A stretch of DNA of 13,242 bases from an uncultured Sinobacteraceae bacterium (GTDB taxonomy: Bacteria; Pseudomonadota; Gammaproteobacteria; Steroidobacterales; Steroidobacteraceae): contig CALEKY010000088.1 of assembly GCA_937902995.1 (NCBI GenBank), forward strand, positions 1-13,242. Reading direction: 5' to 3'. Position numbers and translations under genes: made by a program. Shown here piece after piece: positions 1-6,408 of this stretch. How positions within the stretch are numbered: the first letter of the stretch is position 1; each line of letters opens with the position of its first letter. Below the pieces are notes generated by a model. The model was not told the origin of the DNA. It was given only the letters and a program-made list of their open reading frames with translations, and made no database searches.

Positions 1-881
1 GCAGCTCGGGTCTCGAACGGAACATGATTCGAGCTGCGGTAGTGGTGGCAGCCGATCAGCCCCCACAGTTCGCCGTTGTGAATCAGGGACAGCGTGAGCG
101 AAGCTGCCACGCCCATGTTGCGCAAGTATTCGATGTGAACAGGCGAGACGCTGCGCAGCAGCGAGCGGCTGAGATCTAGCGGCTCGTCCGTCGTCGATGC
201 CGCAAGCAAAGGCACCGGCTCATAGTCGCGCGCCGGAATCATGCGCACCCAATTGCTCAGGAACATTGCGCGCGCCTGCAACGGAATATCCGAGGCTGGA
301 TAGTGCAGCCCGAGATACTTCACAAACTCATCCGCCTTCGACTCTGCGATCACTTCGCCGTGACCGTCGGCGTGAAACTTGTAGATCATCACGCCGTCGA
401 ATCCGGTCAGCTTCCGAATTGCCGCGCACGTTCGCTCGCTCAGTTCTAAAACCGAATGCGACGAGTCCAGTTCGGAAATCGCCCTTCGCAAGCTCGAGCG
501 CAGCGGTCTGCTCGACTCCAGATCTTCGACATCGGTCGCCTCGAGCTCGACGATCGAGTGTCCGCGATGCCGGTGCACGAAGACATCCCATACGCGTTCG
601 CGTGCACCATCGGTGAGCGCGATGCGCACGGGTTCGTGAGGCTCGAAATCGCCCGATGGCGTATCTCGTAGCAGGTCCGCTCCGAGTAGCTCGTTCGGAG
701 CCGCACCTAGCAGGCGCCGTGCGTTAATTCCAAAAGCGGTCGACGCATTTGCGGAGCAGTACTCGATGCGCCGATTGAGCGGATCGAGCGAGAGCAGAAC
801 ACCGAAAGGTTGAATGGCGCCGGGAATGTGAATGGGCTCGCGACTACAGTTCGCGAGCGCTGCTTCGATATCGGAACTCAA
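1..881 (-). CDS. bphP: Bacteriophytochrome, N-terminal part (PAS-GAF), cut by window edge
   Basis: Red/far-red photoreceptor that covalently binds biliverdin; the output module (PHY and probably a histidine kinase) lies beyond the left edge. 293 codons are visible. An N-terminal PAS domain (about residues 15-115) carries the signature REPIHIPGAIQPFGVLL, preceded by Cys12, which sits where bacteriophytochromes attach biliverdin. A GAF domain (from about 140) has the chromophore-pocket motif YPASDIP (Asp198), SPVHIEYLRNMGV with His249, and LWGLIGCHHYRS with His279/280. All are classic phytochrome residues, so the family call is firm. The start is taken as TTG at 881: the frame is closed by a stop a few codons upstream, and GGAG lies 6 bases before the TTG. 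No ATG fits before the conserved Cys. Whether a heme oxygenase (biliverdin supply) is nearby cannot be seen. Confidence 0.93.
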   Translation of the reverse strand, partial: MSSDIEAALANCSREPIHIPGAIQPFGVLLSLDPLNRRIEYCSANASTAFGINARRLLGAAPNELLGADLLRDTPSGDFEPHEPVRIALTDGARERVWDVFVHRHRGHSIVELEATDVEDLESSRPLRSSLRRAISELDSSHSVLELSERTCAAIRKLTGFDGVMIYKFHADGHGEVIAESKADEFVKYLGLHYPASDIPLQARAMFLSNWVRMIPARDYEPVPLLAASTTDEPLDLSRSLLRSVSPVHIEYLRNMGVAASLTLSLIHNGELWGLIGCHHYRSSNHVPFETRA

Positions 882-1163
882 TATGCACTCCAGTCAACAA
901 CACGATCACGCGAACACTGGGCGGTTCGGTGGGCGGCCTTTGGAGATGAGCTGCCGTCTTCGGAACTGGGTGCACGCTATGTGATTCTGAGTCTGTGCCT
1001 AAAGCGATCGAGAAGCAAATCGAGTTACGCAGGATCAGTCGAAATACCTACTCTCGATGACGAAACTTTTACATGTGCCGACATGCTCGCAGCAAAATGC
1101 AGCTGTGTTCTCCGGTTCTCTATGGCCAAGTTCCGTCGAAGTTGTGCGAATCGCTACTCATGT

Positions 1164-1180
1164 CGATTAACAGTTAACCG
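1164..1180. promoter_or_regulatory. Palindrome, possible regulator binding site
   Basis: CGATTAAC-A-GTTAACCG: 8-base arms around a single central base, with one mismatch. The size and symmetry are those of a dimeric repressor or activator site. It lies about 280 bases upstream of the bacteriophytochrome start and is not adjacent to any other start codon, so its target is unclear. A chance palindrome is possible. Confidence 0.3.
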
Positions 1181-1344
1181 GAAAACGTACGGCGTGCCTT
1201 GATCGAAGGATCCGAGGTCCGTCGATTTGCCTTCCGATTTTTTTGATAGTCGCGAGGCTTTGCGAGCGTTCGGCAAGCGCTTAGGACTCACGTATTCCGT
1301 CTGAGACTGCGATATCGCCACGGCCATCCACCAAGCAAGCCGCA

Positions 1345-1385
1345 TGCAGCGACGATAACCGCTGGTATGCCCGAACGTCGCTGCA
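1345..1385. terminator. Strong stem-loop just after the 1394-1723 gene
   Basis: TGCAGCGACG at 1345-1354 is perfectly complementary to CGTCGCTGCA at 1376-1385, leaving a 21-base loop. It begins 8 bases beyond the stop codon of the minus-strand gene ending at 1394, so it is well placed to end or stabilise that transcript. There is no T-run, so it is not a textbook intrinsic terminator. Confidence 0.4.
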
Positions 1386-1393
1386 AATGGCTT

Positions 1394-1723
1394 CTATGGG
1401 CCGCGCGATGCTGAAGGGTGTTCGCGCTCGAGCGACTTAACGACTTCGACAAGCGCGTTCAATTGCCGCTGCATCCGACTCCAGAAAAATGCCGCAACCA
1501 TTAGCACACCAAGGGCAAGCTGAATCGCAGCGCTAGCATCCTGTGTGAATCCCCGTGCTATGCCGATCGCGAGAAAGAGAACGGCGCAAACGAACCCAAT
1601 AACCTCTGCCCACTTAAGAGAGCGACCTTCAGCAATTTTCCACAGTTGCGCGCGCTTCCGTATTGCGCCCGCGTTGAGTGCGACATCCAGTTGCTCGGGC
1701 GTTGAAATCTCGTGCTCATTCAT
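1394..1723 (-). CDS. Small two-helix membrane protein, uncharacterised
   Basis: 109 residues. A hydrophilic N-terminus (about 1-38) with an Arg/Lys patch (IRKRAQLWKIAEGR) is followed by two predicted membrane helices (about 40-57 and 64-82), then a basic, amphipathic tail (RMQRQLNALVEVVKSLER) that could form a short coiled coil. A good ribosome binding site (AGGGGG, 5 bases before ATG) supports the start at 1723. I do not recognise the family. It lies 148 bases downstream of another small two-helix membrane protein on the same strand, so the two may be co-transcribed. The stem-loop at 1345-1385 follows its stop codon. Confidence 0.65.
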   Translation of the reverse strand: MNEHEISTPEQLDVALNAGAIRKRAQLWKIAEGRSLKWAEVIGFVCAVLFLAIGIARGFTQDASAAIQLALGVLMVAAFFWSRMQRQLNALVEVVKSLEREHPSASRGP

Positions 1724-1871
1724 AAGTCCCCCTGTGCGAATCGATCATGTTGTCGGAAGATGGAAGCATCACGTCAGCCGAGGCTGCGCATTCGGAAATG
1801 AGCCAACTGCGCACCGCACGCCAACTCGATCCGTCAGGTCAAAATGCCTTGGTCGGCGCCGAGCGCGAGCT

Positions 1872-2120
1872 TCATTGTGTGTGCTTGTCGCTACCCCAAA
1901 GGAATCTACGAATATCCGCAGGTCTTTCGAATTGCTGAAGGAACAACCGAAGAAGCAGAACCCCTGCGAGCCAGCAGACCGCAAAGAGGATCAGGGCAAA
2001 CGTCTGGCCATTTGCGAATGCGCCTGTACTGAACCCAAGGACCGCGAGGCAGATTCCAAAGACCGCGGAAGCGCAGTACCAGGCTATGCGTTGATGTTCA
2101 GAAAGTGACTTGAACTTCAT
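1872..2120 (-). CDS. Small two-helix membrane protein, uncharacterised
   Basis: 82 residues from the ATG at 2120. That start is chosen over an upstream in-frame ATG (2192) because AAAGGAAAGAG lies just before it and the protein then begins with a short charged segment (MKFKSLSEHQR) leading straight into the first membrane helix. Two hydrophobic helices are visible (about 12-32 and 43-64), followed by a charged C-terminal tail (RPADIRRFLWGSDKHTQ). The family is not recognised. It shows no clear sequence similarity to the next gene downstream (1394-1723), though both share the size and helical-hairpin shape. Confidence 0.6.
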   Translation of the reverse strand: MKFKSLSEHQRIAWYCASAVFGICLAVLGFSTGAFANGQTFALILFAVCWLAGVLLLRLFLQQFERPADIRRFLWGSDKHTQ

Positions 2121-2490
2121 GATTTGCTCTTTCCTTTTGCGGAGCGGCGATGTCCCGTGAACAGCGGTGAGGTCGTTCAGAGTAATTGGCATGAGATCAA
2201 CCGTGAGTTCTAGCGCCTACTCCGGCTAAAGGTCGTGTGGGCAACCGCAACGGAGCCCAATCGTAGCTTTCGCTCCGTCAGTCCCAGGACCCAGGGCGAG
2301 CGAGAGTCAGGAGTCTCCATTTCAGCTTCATGCCCAAGACTTATTGCACTTCTTTGACTCACTGGGCCGTGGTGTCCGAAACATATACCCAGGAATGGAG
2401 CCATGGCAATGAAGCCTTTGACCGGGGAAAACCATTCGGGCGACTTCCTCAAGGCCTATCTCGTTGTTACTGCAACCGGTTCGGGCATGC
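2121..2490. other. Gene-poor stretch before the repeat field
   Basis: No well-supported gene. Overlapping open frames on both strands lack recognisable domains. The only one with a plausible ribosome binding site is the small plus-strand frame starting at 2403, listed separately at low confidence. Confidence 0.5.
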
Positions 2491-2567
2491 GGACTCCCGT
2501 GAATTGGACTCCCGTGAATTGGACACCCACCTCGTTTGCGCATGCCCCACTCCCTCCCTGCAAGTAG
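2403..2567 (+). CDS. Possible small ORF running into the repeat field
   Basis: 54 codons, ATG at 2403 (or ATG at 2409, which has GGAG at a better 8-base spacing). The first 27 residues look protein-like (MAMKPLTGENHSGDFLKAYL...). The rest is translated from the 15-base tandem repeat and the GGACACCC repeats, giving the low-complexity string RTPVNWTPVNWTPT. This could be the start of a gene whose 3' part was replaced by the repeats, or simply an open frame. No family recognised. Confidence 0.2.
   Translation: MAMKPLTGENHSGDFLKAYLVVTATGSGMRTPVNWTPVNWTPTSFAHAPLPPCK
2491..2520 (+). repeat. 15-bp tandem repeat, two perfect copies
   Basis: GGACTCCCGTGAATT occurs twice back to back (2491-2505, 2506-2520). 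It is followed directly by GGACACCCACC, which reads as a diverged third unit. It marks the left edge of the larger repeat field. Confidence 0.85.
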
Positions 2568-2924
2568 TGGACGGTGGACGAAGTTTGGACACCCACCACG
2601 TTCGTGCTGCCTTGCCCTCTCCCGTGCGACATTTGGACACCCATTTTGTGCAGTTGTCCGGCCCCTCCCTGGGGACGAACACACTGCGGCCTCGTGGTGG
2701 GTGTCCATACAGGTGGGTTCCGAACCGCAGCAAGCAGCAAAGCGGCAATGTCCAGGCGACAGTCTGCTGCGTAGTCCTCGCTGGCGCCTGCATCGCGGAC
2801 GAACCGAGATCCAATCGACCGGTCGGGTTATCTAAGGTGATGGGTGTCCAAACAAGCGAGCGGGTGGTGGGTGTCCAAACAAGCGGCGCACAAACAAGCG
2901 GCGAAGCGGGTGTCCAAACGAGCG
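2519..2924. repeat. Field of direct and inverted GGTGGGTGTCC repeats
   Basis: The left half carries the motif as TTGGACACCCACC (2519-2531), GGACACCCACC (2587-2597) and GGACACCCA (2635-2643). The right half carries the complement: GGTGGGTGTCC at 2696-2706, a degenerate GGTGGGTTCC at 2712-2721, TGGGTGTCCAAACAAGCG at 2841-2858, GGTGGGTGTCCAAACAAGCG at 2866-2885, and GGGTGTCCAAACGAGCG at 2908-2924. One pair is a perfect 17-bp inverted repeat, GTTTGGACACCCACCAC (2583-2599) and its complement (2864-2880), enclosing about 264 bases. Spacing is irregular, so it is not a CRISPR array. The same motif recurs at 13163-13208. The layout resembles clusters of repetitive extragenic palindromes or the remains of a small mobile element; no transposase is present in the window. 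Confidence 0.85.
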
Positions 2925-2941
2925 CAGCCGGTCAATAGCTC

Positions 2942-3035
2942 AGCCAACTGCAGAGCAGTGGCATCGCTCGCATAGCCCCCCCCGCTAATCTTTGGGTGCA
3001 GGCGGAGCCGCGTCTTCGTGCAGATCGGGTTAGGC
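2942..3035 (-). other. Possible degenerate attC (gene-cassette recombination) site
   Basis: Read on the minus strand, the 138-aa gene stops within GCCTAAC (3035-3029), which exactly matches the RYYYAAC core of integron attC sites. Overlap of the stop codon with this core is typical of cassette genes. Candidate partner cores downstream are GTTGGCT (2948-2942, 94 bp total) or the weaker GATTAGC (2990-2984). The inner arms fold poorly, and a C8 run (2976-2983) sits inside. The core alone could arise by chance. Confidence 0.25.
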
Positions 3036-3446
3036 GGATTGCTTGGGCCCTTTGCGGTACCTCGTGAAGGACAGCTCCTTGAACGGAACTGATGCGAGCA
3101 GCTTTTCTCGGAGCGCGTCATCCGAGCCGGAGATGTGAATGTCACCGTCATGGCAGAACAACAGCTTGATCCGCCCATCGGGTAGCTCGAAGGACAGGTC
3201 GGATTCGGCGGGCACAACAATGCGCTGCTCTAGAGAATCCCGAATGAATCGATGAACCCAACTCGTTCTCACTTTCATCGGTACATAGCAGAGATCCATG
3301 TGAAGATTGCAGCCCCATCCGTACGTCGCTGTGATCAGACAGTCGCCGAGAAGGTCCTTCAAAACTATCGGCAGCGACTCGAGAACAGACTGGAGTCGCT
3401 CTGGTTGCAGAGGCGCGCAAATCCATTCGAATCTCTGTGAGTTCAT
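3030..3446 (-). CDS. Hypothetical 138-aa soluble protein
   Basis: 138 residues, ATG at 3446, no signal peptide or membrane helix. It looks like a folded cytoplasmic alpha/beta protein: an N-terminal helical part (PLQPERLQSVLESLPIVLKDLL), a strand-rich middle with YGWGC and LCYVPMKVRTSWVHRFIRDSL, then ELPDGRIKLLFCHDGDIHISGSDD and a basic C-terminus. Five cysteines (10, 36, 46, 53, 98) and several histidines are spread through it, with no CxxC pair. Family not recognised. The ribosome binding site is weak. Its stop codon TAA lies within an attC-like GCCTAAC core, so it may be a captured cassette gene. Confidence 0.6.
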   Translation of the reverse strand: MNSQRFEWICAPLQPERLQSVLESLPIVLKDLLGDCLITATYGWGCNLHMDLCYVPMKVRTSWVHRFIRDSLEQRIVVPAESDLSFELPDGRIKLLFCHDGDIHISGSDDALREKLLASVPFKELSFTRYRKGPKQSA

Positions 3447-3617
3447 ATCGAATCAGGCCTGAGCCGGGTCCGAAGCATTGCCAAAATGCGCACAGTTACA
3501 AATCGATCACATAGCCACGCCGTCAGCGCAGATAACGACTCGGAATTGGCGCGGCTCGACGGGTGTTCATAGATTGCGCTCGCTCGTACACAACAAGCAG
3601 ACGCATCGGTTTTCATC

Positions 3618-4748
3618 ATGATCACTCGTCGACATTTTCTCGAGGCTGGCGTCGCGGCTGCGGTCGCTGCTGCATTGCCTTCCGGTCGTGCGCTGGCCGA
3701 CGCTGTCGCACCGCGCGCGCTCGTCGATTGGCACAGCCATTACGTGTCGAAGGCCGAGGTCAACTTTCTCTCGGCACGCAAACAGGCGCCGCGCGTGATT
3801 ACCGATGCTGCCGGCGTTACGCGGTTACAGAACGTCTTGACGGTCTCAGCGGAACCGCGCGAGCCGAGCGAATTCTCGCCTTCGGACATCGAAGCGCGGA
3901 TTGCCAACCTGGACAAGCATGGCGTTCAGCGTCAGTTGCTGACGCAGACGGTGGCGTTAGGGCTCGATGCGACGTTGAGCATCGACGAGCAACGCAAGCT
4001 GTACCGCGAGTTCAACGATGAGCTCGCCGGGGTGGTAGAGGAACACCGCTCGCGCTTCTTCGGCGTCGCTGCGTTGCCGTCCGCCGATCCCAAGTGGGCT
4101 GCGGAAGAGCTCGATCGGGCACATCGCGAGCTCGGACTCATCGGCGGATCGTTGCCCCTAAACGCATTTTCGACGCTCGAAGGCGCGAGAACGCTCGCGC
4201 CGTTGTTCAAAGTGGCGCAGAAACATCGCAGCCACATCTTCATTCATCGCGGTCCGGCGAGCGACAGCGTTCCCGGTCAGCCGCCGCTCGTCGTACCGAC
4301 CGACACGGCTTACGCACGCTGGTCGCTCATCAGCAATACGCATCTCGCATCTGGCGCGATCACATTGGGACTGACCGATTTTCTCGACGACTATCCCGAC
4401 GTGAGCGTCGAGATCATCATGCTCGGCGGATTCCTGCCGCACCTGATTCACAGCATCGTGCCGGCAGCGCACGCGAACGGCGTTCGCGATCCGATTGCGA
4501 AGTTGCGGCGCCTCTATCTCGATCCCGGCCCGTACTCGGTGCGCAATGCGCCCTGGGTAAAGCTCACGGCGGAGCAGCTGGGCGCGGACCGTATTCTGTT
4601 CGGCACCGACTATGGCGTCGGCGGCGGCAAGCGTGGCGATGTCGGTCCGGCGCTCGACACGCTCGATTCCATCCTCAGCGCATCTGAGCGTCGGCTCATT
4701 TATTTCGAGAACTCGCGCGCATTGATCGCGGCGAAGGGATGGGCATAA
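3618..4748 (+). CDS. Tat-exported amidohydrolase (amidohydrolase 2 / ACMSD-like family)
   Basis: 376 residues, a TIM-barrel metal-dependent hydrolase or decarboxylase probably active in the periplasm; the substrate cannot be told. The N-terminus is a twin-arginine signal (TRRHFLEAG, then an Ala-rich stretch ending GRALADA). The barrel starts with the HxH metal motif DWHSHY (His39, His41), followed by FIHRGP (His210) on a central strand and ILFGTDYGVGGG (Asp331) near the end, in the order seen in amidohydrolase 2 proteins such as aminocarboxymuconate-semialdehyde decarboxylase. Where that family usually has AHGGG, this protein reads IMLGG (267-271), so a metal-binding or catalytic His seems to be replaced. 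Nearby His275 or His278 might substitute. The ribosome binding site is weak, but the Tat motif fixes the start. It is monocistronic and converges with lpxO. Confidence 0.85.
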   Translation: MITRRHFLEAGVAAAVAAALPSGRALADAVAPRALVDWHSHYVSKAEVNFLSARKQAPRVITDAAGVTRLQNVLTVSAEPREPSEFSPSDIEARIANLDKHGVQRQLLTQTVALGLDATLSIDEQRKLYREFNDELAGVVEEHRSRFFGVAALPSADPKWAAEELDRAHRELGLIGGSLPLNAFSTLEGARTLAPLFKVAQKHRSHIFIHRGPASDSVPGQPPLVVPTDTAYARWSLISNTHLASGAITLGLTDFLDDYPDVSVEIIMLGGFLPHLIHSIVPAAHANGVRDPIAKLRRLYLDPGPYSVRNAPWVKLTAEQLGADRILFGTDYGVGGGKRGDVGPALDTLDSILSASERRLIYFENSRALIAAKGWA

Positions 4749-4788
4749 GGCGCGACGTACCGCTTTGTTCGCATCCGAGAATTCACGC

Positions 4789-4810
4789 CGGTCGCCGCCA
4801 TATGCGACCG
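4789..4810. terminator. Hairpin between convergent genes
   Basis: CGGTCGC (4789-4795) and GCGACCG (4804-4810) form a perfect 7-bp stem with an 8-base loop. It sits in the 68-base gap between the convergent amidohydrolase and lpxO genes, where a bidirectional transcription stop is expected. No T-run follows on either side. Confidence 0.45.
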
Positions 4811-4816
4811 CGCTGC

Positions 4817-5737
4817 TCACCCACGAATGATCGCGTAGAGGATGCCTGCAATTAGCAACCACTTGAGCAGGTAGTAGATCGGCCGGTTCCAGTTCTTGAT
4901 GCGTACGCCGACCAATCGAAGCTTGTAGATCTGCTCGAAAATGCGATTGAGCACGCCGACGTGCTCGCCAGGCACGTTCTCCGTGGCGGCGGCCTTGATC
5001 ATTGCCCGGCCAATAGTTCGATTGATACCGCGCACGAGCCTGTTCGATAGCGGACGCTCGATATCGCAGAACAGGATCACTCGAGCGGTGTCGGTGCGGT
5101 TCTCGGCGTGATGGATGTAGGTCTCGTCGAAGACCACCGCCTCGCCGTCCTTCCAGTAGTAGCGCTCTCCGTCGACCTCGATGTAACAGTCCGGCGAGTT
5201 CGGCGTGATCAGGCCCAAGTGATACCGCAGCGATCCGGCGAAAGGATCGCGATGCGCACCCAGCCTCGCGCCGGGTGGGAGCACCGTGAACATGGCAGCG
5301 TTGATGCTCGGAATTCTCGCGAGCAGCTCGGTCGTTCGCGGACAGAGCGCCGCAGCGGACGGGAGGAAATCGCCGTACCACTTCAAGTAGAAGCGCTTCC
5401 AGCCGGTGCGAAAGAATGTGTTGAAGCCGATATCGTTGTGCCGCGACGCCGCGCGAATGTAACCCTCGTCGAAGAGCTTGAGCGCTTCCTCGCGGATCAT
5501 TTGCCACTGCGAAGTCACTTCAGCCAGCTCCGGAAAACGGTTGACGTCCACGAACGGCCGCGACGGCACCCCCGAGAACAGGTACATCAAGGCGTTGTAC
5601 GGCGCGAGAAGATTCGCGTGATCGGCGATGAGGCGCGAGAGCTTGTGGCGCACTTTGCCCCGAAACTGCACGTAGAGCACAGCCGGCAAGTAGAGCGCGA
5701 GGAGCAAGTACTTCGGACTGAGGATTGCTGTAGCCAT
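4817..5737 (-). CDS. lpxO: Lipid A hydroxylase LpxO (aspartyl/asparaginyl beta-hydroxylase family)
   Basis: 306 residues. An Fe(II)/2-oxoglutarate dioxygenase that adds a 2-hydroxyl to a secondary acyl chain of lipid A at the inner face of the inner membrane. An N-terminal membrane anchor (about 8-24) is followed by FRGKVRHK and the LpxO-like block GFNTFFRTGWKRFYLKWY (104-121). The iron ligands are visible as His162 and Asp164 (GAHRDPFAGSLRYHLGL) and His209 (FDETYIHHAEN), with Arg219 (TARVILFCD) placed for 2-oxoglutarate. A C-terminal hydrophobic helix (about 288-304) matches the family. Length is normal. The ATG at 5737 is chosen because LpxO proteins begin just before the membrane anchor; the frame stays open upstream to 5914, but that extension has no family resemblance. 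Divergent from the efflux operon, with 200 bases between starts. Confidence 0.93.
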   Translation of the reverse strand: MATAILSPKYLLLALYLPAVLYVQFRGKVRHKLSRLIADHANLLAPYNALMYLFSGVPSRPFVDVNRFPELAEVTSQWQMIREEALKLFDEGYIRAASRHNDIGFNTFFRTGWKRFYLKWYGDFLPSAAALCPRTTELLARIPSINAAMFTVLPPGARLGAHRDPFAGSLRYHLGLITPNSPDCYIEVDGERYYWKDGEAVVFDETYIHHAENRTDTARVILFCDIERPLSNRLVRGINRTIGRAMIKAAATENVPGEHVGVLNRIFEQIYKLRLVGVRIKNWNRPIYYLLKWLLIAGILYAIIRG

Positions 5738-5900
5738 GGGGAGCGCGATTTTACTGAGCGCTCGTCGAGATGGAATAAGTGCTGGCAGAAAGCGACGCGA
5801 CTCGAACGCCGCCATCGCATCGCACCGGCGATCTGTACGAAAAAACTGACCGGCCTTTCCTCCGTTTCCTGACTTGACCCCGAATTGCTGCCGCAGCATC

Positions 5901-5929
5901 CTCTGCCTGGGCAATCTCTGCCTTGGCAG
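5901..5929. promoter_or_regulatory. Two tandem palindromic operator-like sites before marR
   Basis: CTCTGCCTGGGCA (5901-5913) and CTCTGCCTTGGCA (5916-5928) are direct repeats with one difference, set 15 bases apart. Each contains the palindrome TGCC-NN-GGCA, and the second extends to CTGCCTTGGCAG. They end 9 bases before the marR ATG. This is the expected place and symmetry for autoregulation of the marR-efflux operon by its own dimeric repressor; the assignment to MarR is inference. Confidence 0.55.
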
Positions 5930-5937
5930 CTAATCAA

Positions 5938-6408
5938 ATGGCAATCAAGCACTACGATGCCAGCAAGTTCTCGTCTTCCGAGAGCCTCGGCTACCTCGCC
6001 AAGCTCGTGCACACCCTGATGCACGAGCGGGCCGCCGCAGCATTCGCGAATCACGACATCAATTTCACGCAGTGGATCATTCTGACCAAGCTGCGTGAGG
6101 GCTCGGCCGTGACGGCCGGCGATCTCTGCCGCGCGATGCGGCACGACACGGGTGCACTGACCCGCGTGCTCGATCAGTTGGAAGAGCTCGATTATGTGGA
6201 ACGCGTGCGCAGTCAAACGGACCGCCGCGTAGTCGAGCTGCATCTCACTCCGGCAGGTCGCAAGCGGTCGCAGGAATTCGTTCCGCTCGTCGTCGATTTG
6301 CTGAACGAAGCGCTGGCTGATTTCAGCAAGACCGAATTCCAAGAGCTGAAACGCCTACTGAAGAAGCTGATTCACGGGCTTCAGTCGCGCCAGGGTCCCG
6401 CGTCGTGA
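5938..6408 (+). CDS. MarR-family transcriptional regulator of the efflux operon
   Basis: 156 residues, probably a dimeric ligand-responsive repressor. It has an N-terminal helical dimerisation part (1-40), then a winged helix-turn-helix: INFTQWIILTKLREG, TAGDLCRAMRHDTGALTRVLDQLEE (recognition helix about 70-82) and the wing with DRRVVELHLTPAGR (95-108, the conserved DRR of MarR proteins), and a C-terminal dimerisation helix. The ATG at 5938 is preferred to the in-frame TTG at 5923, since the TTG lies inside the operator-like palindrome. It is the first gene of the operon; its TGA stop overlaps the GTG start of the outer membrane factor by three bases (GTGA), giving translational coupling. Likely substrate-responsive control of the pump is inferred from position. 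Confidence 0.9.
   Translation: MAIKHYDASKFSSSESLGYLAKLVHTLMHERAAAAFANHDINFTQWIILTKLREGSAVTAGDLCRAMRHDTGALTRVLDQLEELDYVERVRSQTDRRVVELHLTPAGRKRSQEFVPLVVDLLNEALADFSKTEFQELKRLLKKLIHGLQSRQGPAS

Larger units (their letters stand above)
882..1393. other. Intergenic stretch without a convincing gene
   Basis: About 510 bases between the bacteriophytochrome start and the end of the next minus-strand gene. Open frames on either strand are short, lack ribosome binding sites and do not resemble known proteins. The stretch must hold the bacteriophytochrome promoter, but I see no clear -35/-10 pair. It contains two listed dyads: a 17-bp AT-rich palindrome (1164-1180) and a 10-bp-arm inverted repeat (1345-1385). 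Confidence 0.6.

Noticed and set aside
810..1202. 130-codon plus-strand open frame at the start of the bacteriophytochrome
   Set aside because: Its first part is antisense to the conserved phytochrome N-terminus, with no ribosome binding site and no recognisable protein features.
2491..2924. CRISPR array
   Set aside because: The repeats are short, occur in both orientations, have irregular spacing and no cas genes are present.
2330..2938. Several overlapping open frames across the repeat field, up to 202 codons
   Set aside because: Their sequence is mostly translation of the GGACACCC repeats in different frames; the lack of stops follows from the repeat composition.
2976..2983. C8 homopolymer as a phase-variation tract
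   Set aside because: It lies in noncoding DNA downstream of the 138-aa gene and not in a promoter or reading frame that slippage would switch.
4158..5507. A 449-codon open frame on the minus strand overlapping lpxO and the amidohydrolase
   Set aside because: It is an out-of-frame shadow in GC-rich DNA: composition is Arg-rich without domains, and both overlapped genes have full family motifs.
5871..5887. TGACTTGACCCCGAATT as a possible relic of a dispersed repeat
   Set aside because: A single copy in the window with no partner or flanking structure; nothing in the sequence supports a repeat call.
5738..5914. Upstream in-frame extension of lpxO
   Set aside because: The frame is open, but the added residues show no resemblance to LpxO N-termini, which begin just before the membrane anchor, and the extension would run into the marR operator region.
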